Shown: positions 45,501 through 57,500 of the stretch, piece after piece
How positions within the stretch are numbered: position 1 is the stretch's first letter
Layout: each line of letters begins with the position of its first letter
Assembly: GCA_029237695.1 (NCBI GenBank)
Contig: CM055265.1
Span: 87,083,447 to 87,147,446 of the forward strand
Length of the DNA: 64,000 nt
Source: Conchocele bisecta
Taxonomy: Eukaryota; Mollusca; Bivalvia; Lucinida; Thyasiridae
Reading direction: 5' to 3'
Made by a program: the position numbers and the translations under genes
Notes under the pieces: generated by a model
Seen by the model: only the letters and a program-made list of their open reading frames with translations
Database searches by the model: none
What the model was told of the DNA's origin: nothing

Positions 45501-48500
45501 CTTCAAATATCACAAGTTCCTTCATACTACCGGGTACATGTTAATGGGACATTTATATCTGCAAAACAACACGTACCTGAAAAAATAATCTCTTAAAAAA
45601 ACATTTTCATTCACATATTTTCAATACCATGTCAAACACAATTGTTGTTGTTGTTGTTAACCCGTTTCTGTATCATACTTCCCTGTTATATGTTGCTATA
45701 TAGCTTCTATTGGGGCTACCCATTCCGAATACAATTTATTGACCCGCACCTAGCCCGCACTTACACCTGTCCCATCCCCTTATCGACCGCGCATATGCGC
45801 ACGGGAGACTTCCTCTTTGCTTCGGACGGCTGGCGTGAAAGTATCCTTTTTGGTGCTCATTTTCATTTGGCTGTTTTATACACTCTATTCATGGTTATTG
45901 TCCGTAAGTAGGCAATATCTTCTGTAATAGAATGGGGGCTATTCATTTCTATAAGTTGCTAGTCGAAAATATTTCATTGCGAAAGTATTTCAAGTTTTTT
46001 TCTTAGTGTGGTCACAGGGCGCGAACTTCGCGATTTTCCTATTGTCGGACGTTCCTATTGTCGACAAAGAAATTTTTATTTATTTTTATTTTTTTTCCGA
46101 CTTTGTCTAGTTCGATATTTGAATAGGTTTTCCGTACCACGTTCAATAATGGGCTAAGGGAAACCTAGACGCAGTTCAGGTCAGGAAATTTGGTCACAAA
46201 ACGGGAACTTGTGATTCTCATGAGATAATTTGTTTCCGTTGTTGCTAGAGACATAACGGTTGCTCTAATGAGAAACCGGGCTTGTCTCAGGCCTTGAGGG
46301 CCTCTATGGAGGGGCCTGACCATTAGGTACTATCAGGGTAAGTATCAGGGTAAGTATCAATAAGTGAGTTTCAGAAACTACAGTGGTTTCTGAGTCTGAG
46401 CCAAGTCCGAGTCCGAATAGGTATCTCTTATGACTGAGACATCCAACGTCGCTAGTTCTGATATGGGTGGACACCAGTTCGGCTCTGGTTTATACGCTAA
46501 CCGCCGAGCACGAACACCGGACACCGGTTCTGCTCTGGGTTATACGCTAACCACTGAGCAAGAACGCCGGACACTAGTTCTGCTCTGGGTTATTAGCTAA
46601 CCACTGAGCACGAACACCGGACACGGGACAGGTAGATTCAAGGGGATAGGCGATGTGGGTAGTGTACACGCAAATCCAATTGGGCGCGCCTCGGTGGAAT
46701 GCAAGCGTATTCCTCCGGTCAACAGAGTGTCAAATATAGCCACTGATAACGGCGACGCTGGTCTTGACCACGCCGTTTTCAGCGGAATATCTGTTCAAGG
46801 TTATGGATATACAACAGTGTAACGGTATAGGACATTGGCCTGCCGACACACTGGATTAGTCCTGATGTGAGTCTGATGACGTCAGACAGGAGGGCGCACA
46901 GACTCGTCGATCAGGACGGGTAGATCCGGGTCTAGTAGCAAGAGAGCTAGGTATAGGTCATCTTCCAGTAGCCCGTCTACCAGGACGCGGGATTGTATAT
47001 CCATGAAACACAAACGACGTTCTAGGTCGTGTCTAGGTACGATCATAGACGTCGTCATAGGCATAGGGGAAGGGACCTCCTTCGGGAAGCATTCCTTCAG
47101 GCCACGAATCTGTTTGGAAACAGATGTTCGCAGGTGACTGCTGCTGACGCTGCAGTAAGACAGAGTCGGCAGTTAGCGAGACTATCAGTGGTCTCTTTAT
47201 CCAAGCGGTTCGCTTATAGAAGCGCAACTTGGGCTGGAAAGGGGACATAAGCAAGCTTCAATATCCCCTTCTCCTAAACCAACGAGTGAGGTAACGGGTA
47301 GCTTTAAGCAACCCATAACACCTATACAGCCCCAATAGGATGGGGCTCCCAGAGGGGCGCTACACGCATCAGAGATTGGCAATCTCCGAGCTTCTACAGC
47401 GTGCTGTTTGTTGTACCAACAGACAGATCATTTCTAGATAGAGACGGCTCGATCGATACGTCGGACTATTAGAGTCAACGATTGGGCAGTCTCCAGCGAA
47501 CCACAGGAAGGTTATCTTCATATACCGATATGCCATGCGTCCAGAAACTTTATAAGCTTTCAGTCGCAAGGCATGGTATAACAGTTTTGTGTCCTACCCT
47601 TCAGAATAGCCACAGCGTTCACAAAACTAATAGAGGTAAGCTAGGCACAGTCCAGACCGTGTGTTATTGCATACTTCAATACTTGGACGACTGGCTCCTG
47701 CACGATCAGTCCAGAGACACACTGCTACTCAAGCGGCGTGTGTTCTGGGATCTTATCACGGGGTTGGGTCTCAGGCCGAACATAGAGATGTCGGAACTAG
47801 TACCGAAACAGGACATCTGATACGTAGGGATGAGTTTCCTTACCAGACTGGGGATAGTCAGGGTACACTTGGACAGTGCCGATATGTACAGAGTAGACAT
47901 CATGTTGCGAGTGATCTTCAAAGCTGTGTATCCAATTCAACAACCAGCCAGGGGGCTATTTTAGCTGCTAGGGTATTGAATTCAGAGGCAGATATGCGGT
48001 GTAGGTCGTCTACCAATGTACTGTGGACTACCTGTCGAGGGGGGCTCGAAAGTCCGTACCGAGGGGTCACTGTTAAGGACAGTGACCAACGCGGTTATCA
48101 ACAGGTAGAGCCACCCCTGGTTGGGTCTGTTTGCGACCATGATGGACAATCAGAGCCCAATGTATGTGTCTCCAGTTCTGGACTAGGGGGCATAGGCGGT
48201 GGGCGCATGTCCGTCTCATGGAAATGAATATACGGGTAAGCATTTCCACAGTCAGTAAATTCGGGTCACACTAGTGGCACCATGCTGGCCAATGACAAGT
48301 TGGTTCTCCAGCATACTGGAACGTCTAGTGTACCATCCGGTGGGCATTCCAGTGTTTCCCAAGCTTCTGTCACAGCATGCAGGGGGAACACTTCATGCGA
48401 ATACGCTCGTTCTGATTCTTCACGTCTGGAGGCTATCATGAAGGGAATCAGAAAGGACAAATTTTCGCGGCTAGCTACAGCAATCATTGCACAGGCAAAG

Positions 48501-51500
48501 ACGCGAATGGGAGGTCTGTGTTAATTGCTGTAAGTAAGGCAAATTAATCCAGTCAGTCCAGCTGTAGGCGAAATGGGCGATTTCCTGAAGTAATTGTTCG
48601 ATCAGCGTCAGCGTCGATTAGGACGGGATACATGCAGGCATTGGCCAACTGTTTCAAGTTCACTTCAGTGCCGATATGTATCATAGGTTCAGACCCCAGT
48701 TATAGGCACTGATTTCATTCTTCACTAGAGAAAGACCAGTAGCTAGAATAGTTAACCTAAGGGAATCTAACAGTGGTTAAATGGGATTTAACGTAAGATC
48801 AGTATGAGCCCATGGGACAGCTTCCCTCTTGATTGATCAGTCAAGAATGGGTTACTCCTCGTTTTCGCTTCGGCGAAAAGGCGGCGGGAATTACGCGGCC
48901 TGTACATGGGCGACCAGAATCTGGCTTGGATAATGATTCCGTTACTATGGTTGCGAAGCTGGGTTCCTTGCTAAGGCTCGGGTCCCAGTTAGGCATAACC
49001 GACCGTTCGTGATCCCAGGCATGTCCAAATCAAGTCGGTTATCTGTGACATTATATACCGGTACTTTACGTATTCTATAATGTACAATTGTCGTATTTTA
49101 ACTTGGTAAAAGCACATGCTTCCGGTTAATAACAACAACAATGTCAATAGATTAAAATTCATTCGCACTGGTCCAGAATATGAGTTTATCTCTCGCCCAG
49201 CACGAAACTATCAAATTTAACCGAGACGGAAAACACGCTATGCCCTGGCACATAGATCAAGGTCACGATCAGATGATAATGTGGGCTTCGTGGCGCAATC
49301 GGTGAAGACATTCGGCTAGATGATGGTGAATTTCATAAGACGAAATGCACCAGGCTTGTCAGAGGAAAAGGGCACTTCACCGGTACGGGTGAATGTTAAA
49401 ATCCTCTGATGGCATCAGGTGGGACTGGTCTCAGCAGCTAGTGTAGCTGTAGAGAACAGTGCCCCTTCTTATCCGGAGGCAGTAGCTTCGGGATACCAGT
49501 ATCTGTCTCGGGATAGTGGTCCTGTTTAACCTGCACAGGTGCCGAGGGCTAAGTCTCTGTGTGAAGCAGACTAGGTTACTGCTTTCAAGGGTAGGCCTAG
49601 ACTGCCTCAGACCCACACTGTAGGAGCTCTGTTAGAGGAATTGATTTGGCACAGGGTTTGACCCCAAAACTAAGTTGGATTTCTTAAAGCCATTACTTTT
49701 CTGGCACATCAGGGGCTCAAGTATTAGGTTATGCTTACATAAACGTGGCTCCTAGAGTATTCGGCCTTGGAAAAGGAGGCTCAGAGATGGGAGTATCCAA
49801 GGCTTAGTTCCATAAGGCACGGACTTGTTTTTTGCAAGGCCAGAGCGTGGTGAATTAGGCACTACATCTCAATGACTAACCAATGAGATGTAGGCACTGG
49901 ATTTTATTCCATGTGTGGGTAATCAGTTTATATCCAAATCGTCAGTTTACAGATGGATATCTCTCGCAACAGGCAGGGCATATCGATCCAATTCGGTTAA
50001 GGGCTCATAAGGTTATAATCGATGCCCATGAGGTCGGAGCAGTATTTACCTCCTCGGAGTTCCTCTATGGAGTGATCCTGGGGATAAGGTAATGGAAGCG
50101 GTATCAGGGAAGTCTCATTCCACTTTTATCAGTTTTACATACGTACACTGACGGCGCAGAGCGCAGATATTTACACATTGGATCCCCTAGTCGCGGCTGA
50201 CAGGGATGTCGAGGGTGCCAAGCATGTGTAAAAGGCTCAATTTTTTAGCCTGTTGTTATTCTGGGCCAGTGGATCTAGTCCAGGATAACAAATTGTTGGT
50301 ATATTGACATTGGCAGTACAAAACGTTCTAGTTATCAGCTAGTTCAAGTTTTGTGCCTGGAAAGTTTTCGTAGATTGTTTTCTTGATTACACATGACTGG
50401 TTATGCCAGTCTGGATACATATTTTACTATAATGTGTGCCGTTGTTTGGGTTACCAATGATTGTGAGGTCCGGAGAGGGTAACGGTGAGTTCCCTGTGCT
50501 CCGGGGTGCTAACGGTACTAGGTATCATGACACTCGAAAACACATAATCATTCATCCAGGGTCATGAATGCCATGTTTTGTAATTGTTGATAGTATGTGG
50601 TTGTCAATATGCATAGGGTATTTTATGTTAGCATTACTATTTGTGAGTAATGTGGGTTAGAACTTTAAGAGACTTGTGGACATGGCCAAGGGTCAGTGTA
50701 GATGCTGTGAGTCTTAGATGTGAGGCACAACAGTGTGTATGACATGACGCTAACATGATATGAGTTAGTCACATTCAGTGCGTGTGAAACTGCGACTGGG
50801 GACAGTACTCAAGCAGACCAGAAGACTTAGCTGGCGGCTCAGTTATCTTCTGGGAGCAGGAATAGGGGGCGGGGGGGGGGGGGGGGGCGCTGCTCAGACG
50901 GTGCCCGGGTCTAGTCTACAAGTTGTTTGTTGAGTCAATTTATTGATCCTAGGTTAAGTATTCACAGAGCGAATTAATTTAATTTTCTGGTTTCTGTATC
51001 ACCTTATCTTCCCGCCTTGGAAACAAATTCTAGCAATATATAACAGGGAAGTATGATACAGAAATCAGAATTTTTCAATGTAAAATTAGTTTCTGTGAGT
51101 ACTTACCTGTTATATGTATTTAACACCCGCCTCCCACCCCGCAAGGTGAGAGATTTGTTCTATCGCAAAGAGGAAGTCTCCCGTGCGCGCATGCACGGTC
51201 GATATGGGATGGGACAGGTGTAAGTGCGGGCTAGGTGCGGGTCAATAAATTGTATTCGGAATGGGTAGCCCCAATAGAAGCTATATAGCAACATTTAACA
51301 GGTAAGTACTCACCGAAACTAATTTTACATTGACAAATTCTGATTTTCATGATACATGTATTAACGTAATTACGTTCCTTTAGTTTCACCGATCGATTAT
51401 TTATAGCAATTAATCATTAATAATTAGGGTTTAAGGTGAATTAAAACATATATTCTTTGGTGTTTTTATTACTGTTATTATTATACAACTTGACAGATAA

Positions 51501-54500
51501 GAATAATCTCTATTTTGTTTACTTTAGAAATAATTTAAACCTGAGTTAGATTACAAATGAATTTATTGTTGACCATTATCTGAATTATTTAGCAAATGCA
51601 TATATAGGATTTATGTACATGTACAGCATACAATTTTCTTTTGACGGTGAAATGAAATGTGCGTTCTAGCTGTAAGTCGCCCTGCGTTACAGACAGAACA
51701 TTATAGATGTTAAAGTTTTCGTTTGTGATGGGTTGTGGCCTAGGGGTTAGAACACCTGGTTTCCAAATCCGGAGGTTGTGTTTTCAAACCTCGCCTTAGG
51801 CATCGAAAAGTACTTTCATAGTATTTCCATCCCACTGATCTTTTGGCTTGAAACCGAGGTCCCATCCCTAAATTACCTTGGCTGTTACTGGGATGTTACG
51901 CCCATTCACTTTTCACTTTTACAGCACAGACTACGGTGTAGATTTCTTCCAGAAGTTTGACATTGTGATGAATGCCCTCGACAACAGAGGTAATGTATGA
52001 AACTGAGTAACTGGGGGCCGTTTCACTAAACTTTGTTCCACTAAAATGTTTGTAAGTGCAAATTTAGGATCATATGGAAAGTTCAATTGATGGATTTACA
52101 ATATTTGTAAATTCAACAATTGTTTACAAGAAACATTGTTAATGTGAATAAGTTTGCACTTGGGAATTTAACAAGGGGGCTAAAAATTGATTTTAGTTTA
52201 ATTTTTTTTATTTGTGGACCGATTTTCACAGTCTAACATTTGTTTTCTTAGTTACATAATTTCCAAGTTATCTAACCAGGTTTCGGAGTCAATTTCCAAT
52301 TTGTTTTCTGGGTTTTTTTTTTACTCGTACCCCTGCTCCTCATTTTCCCTCATGTTAAATTCCCATAGGAAATTATTTTTTTCGCCATTCGTGAAAATCA
52401 GACATTTTTTTGTCCATTCGATGAACTAAAATTCGATCTTACACTGAAGAAAACAAATATCCTCTATATATTTGATTTTTTGGGGGGAGGGTGACTTTTT
52501 TGTTATTGATGAAAAAGTACTTAATGTGTTTAATAGCCAAAAGTTTGTTGGCAGCAAAACGTGGAGCAGACAGTAGGCATGGAAAAATACCAGTATTTCC
52601 ATATCTGTAGCCAAGTTCACCAAAATTGCTATAAAGTATGCTTTAGGCATCTAGCTAAGTATACTTTGAAAGAGTAATCATTTAATTTTTTTAGAAATGC
52701 ATTATTTCATATAGAACTAACGACTGCATATATTTGATGATTAAAAGTATGCAGAATTATTATACTGAATTTATTACTTTATCACAGCCAAAGTGGCTGT
52801 GATAATGTAATAAATTCAGTACAATAAAAAATGAATAAATTTTTCATTAAATTGAAAATTTCTCCCTCAAAGTGTACTTAACAAGTTACGTACCGTATTC
52901 TTTGCAATTTTGGTGAAATAGGCTACTGGTCATTTGGATGAGACTTGAAACCAAGGTCCCATTTCTATTTAACCTTACATGTTGCTGGGACGTTAAATCT
53001 TTTCACCCTATTTCAGCGGCGAGAAACCATGTGAACCGTATGTGCCTCGCCGCTGACCGAACACTTGTGGAGAGTGGAAGTGCAGGGTACCTCGGTCAGG
53101 TCACAGTCATCAAAAAGGTACGACATTGTAGAGACCAGTTTTTGGGTAGCAAACTTGGAATAACACGAGTAACTACCATTAGAGCTACTTTCGGGGCATC
53201 CTTGATGCTAGGTTTTGCGGAATTTGTTGGTTTTGCGTCATGTTACTAAGCAACATGATGTCAATCCAACAAACTTTGCCAACTTTTGTTCCAACAAGGC
53301 CCTGGAAATAGTTGAACTGTTCTATTGTTTCCTCGTCAGTTTCCAAGTTTGGTAGTGTATATAAAGGTACTACTGCAAAAACCCTAAATATTTGTGAAAA
53401 CACATAGACATATATGGATTCTCCACAACAGTGAGCATGCCAATATTTAGGGTTAGTATGGCAGCACTGGTTTGATCACAATAACAATGTGTTTGAATAC
53501 AATTTGTTTTGGGAAACCTCTATTTAATAGGGGTTTCCCCAAGGCAAAATGTGTCTGAATATCTAGGGTTATTATGGTACATTGTATAGACCGAACTTGG
53601 AATATCACAACTACTTTCTAGGCATCCTTGCCGCAACATTAACCATTTCACCCCTAAGTAACTGGAATGCAACCAATTTAATTATCACAAAATGATTTTC
53701 AGACTAGTCCATTTATGAAAAGGTTTTTTTTTTGCTCTCAAAAATATGAAAATTGCTTGCACAAAGTGCAGATCCGTCACGAGCCGGCTCATCTTGATCT
53801 ACGCTTTTTGCCAATACCACTAAACAGGTATGTGGTGTTGAAAGGGTTAGGTAAGTGGAATGTGTTCATTTGTCATCACATTGCTTAGTTTTCTGTTCAA
53901 ATTTGGCAGGAAAATTGTCGGTGGAACTATGGCAAGTGAAATCGCATTTACACGTAGCACAATTCAGTGACTACCCTAGATTGACTTTTCCTATTATTGC
54001 AATTTTAATTTCTCCACAGTGATACACATGCTAATGTAATACCGGCATAAGCTTAAAATAAGTTGCAGCTTTTAATGTTGTTAACTGAAAGTGCAACGTC
54101 TACAACAGCCACCCATGTGAAGGCGAAAAACTGGCTGTTGTAGAGAGGTGGCTGTTTCAGGGAGTTAAATATAGAGACAATTGTTGGTATTTGGATATCT
54201 CCTGATCCATTAGTCAGATCCTTGCAAAACTTCATAAATATCTTCGTCACTTTTATGGCTGTCCAACCATATTCGGGTCATTCGGGTGACCCTGGTGACA
54301 TTGACCTTTGTGTCAACAAGTTTGGATGTACGTCCAAATGTTGAATATCTCCTGATCTGCTAGTCAGATCATTACCATACTTCACCAATAGCTTCCGCAC
54401 TTAGGTTGTGGCCTAGGGGTTAGAACACCTGACTTCCAATCTGGAGGTTGTGGGTTCAAATCTCGCCTTGGACATCAAAAATACTTACATTATATTTCCA

Positions 54501-57500
54501 TCTAGCTGGTCTGTCTGAGACTTTAAACCGTGGTCACATCTCTATATATGACCTTAGCTGTTGCTGGGACGTTAAACCCCTGCACTTTGACTTTTATCAT
54601 GCTGAGTTCCAATCTCACAAATTGTGTCATGCAAAATGCAGTCTGCAGTCAATATTTAAGAACTCAGAAGGCTTGCTTCAGTACCACGCTGGAGGAAAAT
54701 GGCACGATCCATCATAATAATCTACCCGAAACGGCACTATCTGCAAAATTAATGTTAAGTAAATTCACTGTGGTGGTGCAAACTACAAAATTAATGTTAA
54801 GTAAAATTTAAAATTAATGTTAAATAAATTCACTGTGGTGTTCCCCCATTTGATGTGAGATTTATAAAATGAGTCGTGCACAATTTATCCACCGAGCCTC
54901 TGTTGAAATGCATGAACTACTGACGAGTTTCATAATCAAATGGGAACCAGTTTGAGATTCTGTTTATCACATGATTTAACATTCCAAATAGCTAACAAAA
55001 ACAATAGGTAGAAAAATAGTTTTAATACTGGCAATAAACAAATTATAAATATGCCATATTACAGGTTCCAGTTCTTTGTAAGCACTTCATATTAATAAAC
55101 GGGAGCGCATTCTAACAATTGCAGCGATTTTACTGAGTCACTTACGTTTCTAATGACGATCAAAACATCGTTGATTTTTCACTACATTAATAACTTCATT
55201 TGGAACATCTTCATTTTGTTCGTTTGGCATAACGTTAGTGCATAATATGTAATTACGGTGATGGAGCCACGTGTGTCATCACATTTATGAAATGGACAAC
55301 AGCACAGCACAGCAAGGATTTCATGTGATAAATACAGTTTAAATCTATTTTCATTATTATGACACTGTTTTAGTATACCGCATATGACACTCTTTAATCA
55401 CATTTTCTCAAGATCTAGTATATTTTACCAGGGTTTAACAGAATGCTATGAATGCTTGCCGAAGCCTGCACAGAAAACTTTCCCTGGTTGTACAATACGT
55501 AACACACCATCGGAACCCATACATTGTGTGGTATGGGGCAAACATCTGTTCAAGTAAGTGACATCATTCTCTATACATCCTTCTCTGTATATATTGTTAT
55601 GCCCCACCACGATAGTGGAGGGGTCATTTAGTGTTACCCTTGTCCGTCACAACTCTTGTAAGTCGTAAAACTTTTAAACCTTACTAGCTACAGACCTGAC
55701 ACTTGGTATGTAGCTTCCTTATGATGAGTAGATGCGCAAAGTGTATTTTGATTTTTGTTTCGTCCCCAGGGTCATGGATTATCTCCCCCTTTTTTACTTA
55801 GAATTTTCCAATTTTGGCTTGTAAGTCGTAAAACATTTAAACTCTAATAGCTATACACCTGAAACTCGGTATGTAGCTTCCTTATGATGAGTAGATGCGC
55901 AAAGTTTATTTTGATTTGACGCCCGGGTCATGGATTATCTCCCCTTTCAACTTTGAATTTGGCAATTTTGCCTTATAACTCGTAAAACTTTTAAACTGTA
56001 ATAGCTACAGAATAGCTTCCGTATGATGAGTAGATGCGCAATGTATATTTCGATTTTTGATTCAACCTCTGGGTATTGGATTATCTCCCCTTTTGGACTT
56101 GGAATTTTGCCTTGTTTACTATCAAAGCGATATGTGGGGCATCCATGTTCTATGAACATATTTTCTAGTTCTATCTACCCATCCTGTCTATTCATCCCCT
56201 TCTGTCTATTTATTCTTTGATATCACCTTCATTGTAATTATAATCATTCTTAGATGTTATTTATATGTCCTTTCCAGCTAGAACACTTATGAATACATTG
56301 CTCTAACATGTTAGAGACATCGATAACGTTTTGCCAATGCATTATCAAACATTGTAAGCCCTGTCAGACTGTGTGGATGTGCAGGCTGTTCTGGGGCTAC
56401 ACTAGTGGCAAACTAAATCAGCCATTTCCTGATGATAGAAGTGTATCCATATCTGTGTTGTATTAAGCCATCTTCTAGTTATTGTAAACATCAGTATTGA
56501 ATGTAAGTACTGCCCATGGCAAGTGCATTCCGACTGCACTTTTATTGGGGCAGTACTGTACATTCAGCTCTATGATTCCCGTCTGTATATAACCTTGCTG
56601 TTGAATGCACAGATCTGGATCTACACTGGTCGCAAAACCCATAAGCCTCCTTTCTCCAGAGTCACAGCCACATATGACATTGGTGTTGAATGGACGTCAA
56701 ACCCTAATCAATCAATCAATCGGCCATCAGGAGTTCGTTTTACTAAACTTAGTACTAAAATGTGTGTAAGTGCAAATTTAGGATCGTCTGGAAATTTCAA
56801 TTGATGGATTTACATTTATTGAGCATAGGCTGCATGCATCTGCAGCCTATGCTCAATAAATGTAAATCCAATAATTGTTTACAAGAAAACATTGTTAATG
56901 TGACATTTACAGACTATCATAATTTTTCACTTACGAACATTTTAGTTGTACGAAGTTTAGTGAAACGACCATCTGGCCTGGCAAGTCGAATGTTCTGCTA
57001 TGTTTCAGTCAGTTGTTTGGAGAAGATGACCCTGACCAGGACGTATCACCAGACACAGCCGATCCTGAGCTTGCAGGTACGCCCACCTGTACTATTGGTT
57101 ACCTCAAATTTTATGCATTAAATATCATTATACACTCTGATATGTACCGTAATAACCCCTAATATTTGGACACCATTTATTTGGGGAAAGGCATAAAATA
57201 TATGATTTCCCCATAACAGTGAGCGTGCGAATATTTAGTGTTAGTATCGCAGTACTGGTGTAATCACAATTACACTGTATTTTGGGTACAATTTGTTTTT
57301 CAAATGTCAGTCAAATGGCGACAACATCTCAGCAACTGAAGACATCACACATATTACATATTTACAACTTAATTTCATAATCACACGTTGTCAGCATCAA
57401 ACTAGCAATGAATTGTCCATGTCAGTATTTTTATGCCCCCTGTCTTGTTCGAGTCGGCTATTTGATCAGGAGCTCCATTGGTCACAAATCCTGTAAGTCG

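Larger units (their letters stand above)
45665..51345 (+). mobile_element. DIRS-like tyrosine-recombinase retrotransposon, decayed
   Basis: DIRS elements use a reverse transcriptase, RNase H and a tyrosine recombinase, with no integrase and no ordinary LTRs. Here 45682-45820 and 51165-51302 are inverted repeats of about 138 bp (for example TTGCTATATAGCTTCTATTG against its complement). An internal complementary region at 51030-51118 carries the complement of the far left end (TAACAGGGAAGTATGATACA) joined to the complement of the far right end (AATTAGTTTCTGTGAGTACTT), as expected for the circular intermediate of DIRS elements. Coding remains: RT with YLDDWLL (47680), a following RNase H region and a tyrosine-recombinase C-terminus with KSHSTFISF (about 50107-50135). 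Stops and frameshifts throughout. It lies in UBA2 intron 3, same strand. Confidence 0.88.

Noticed and set aside
47661..48227. 188-codon ORF within the DIRS element
   Set aside because: It is not in the frame of the YLDD reverse transcriptase motif; the protein looks random. It is an alternative-frame shadow of the RT/RNase H region.
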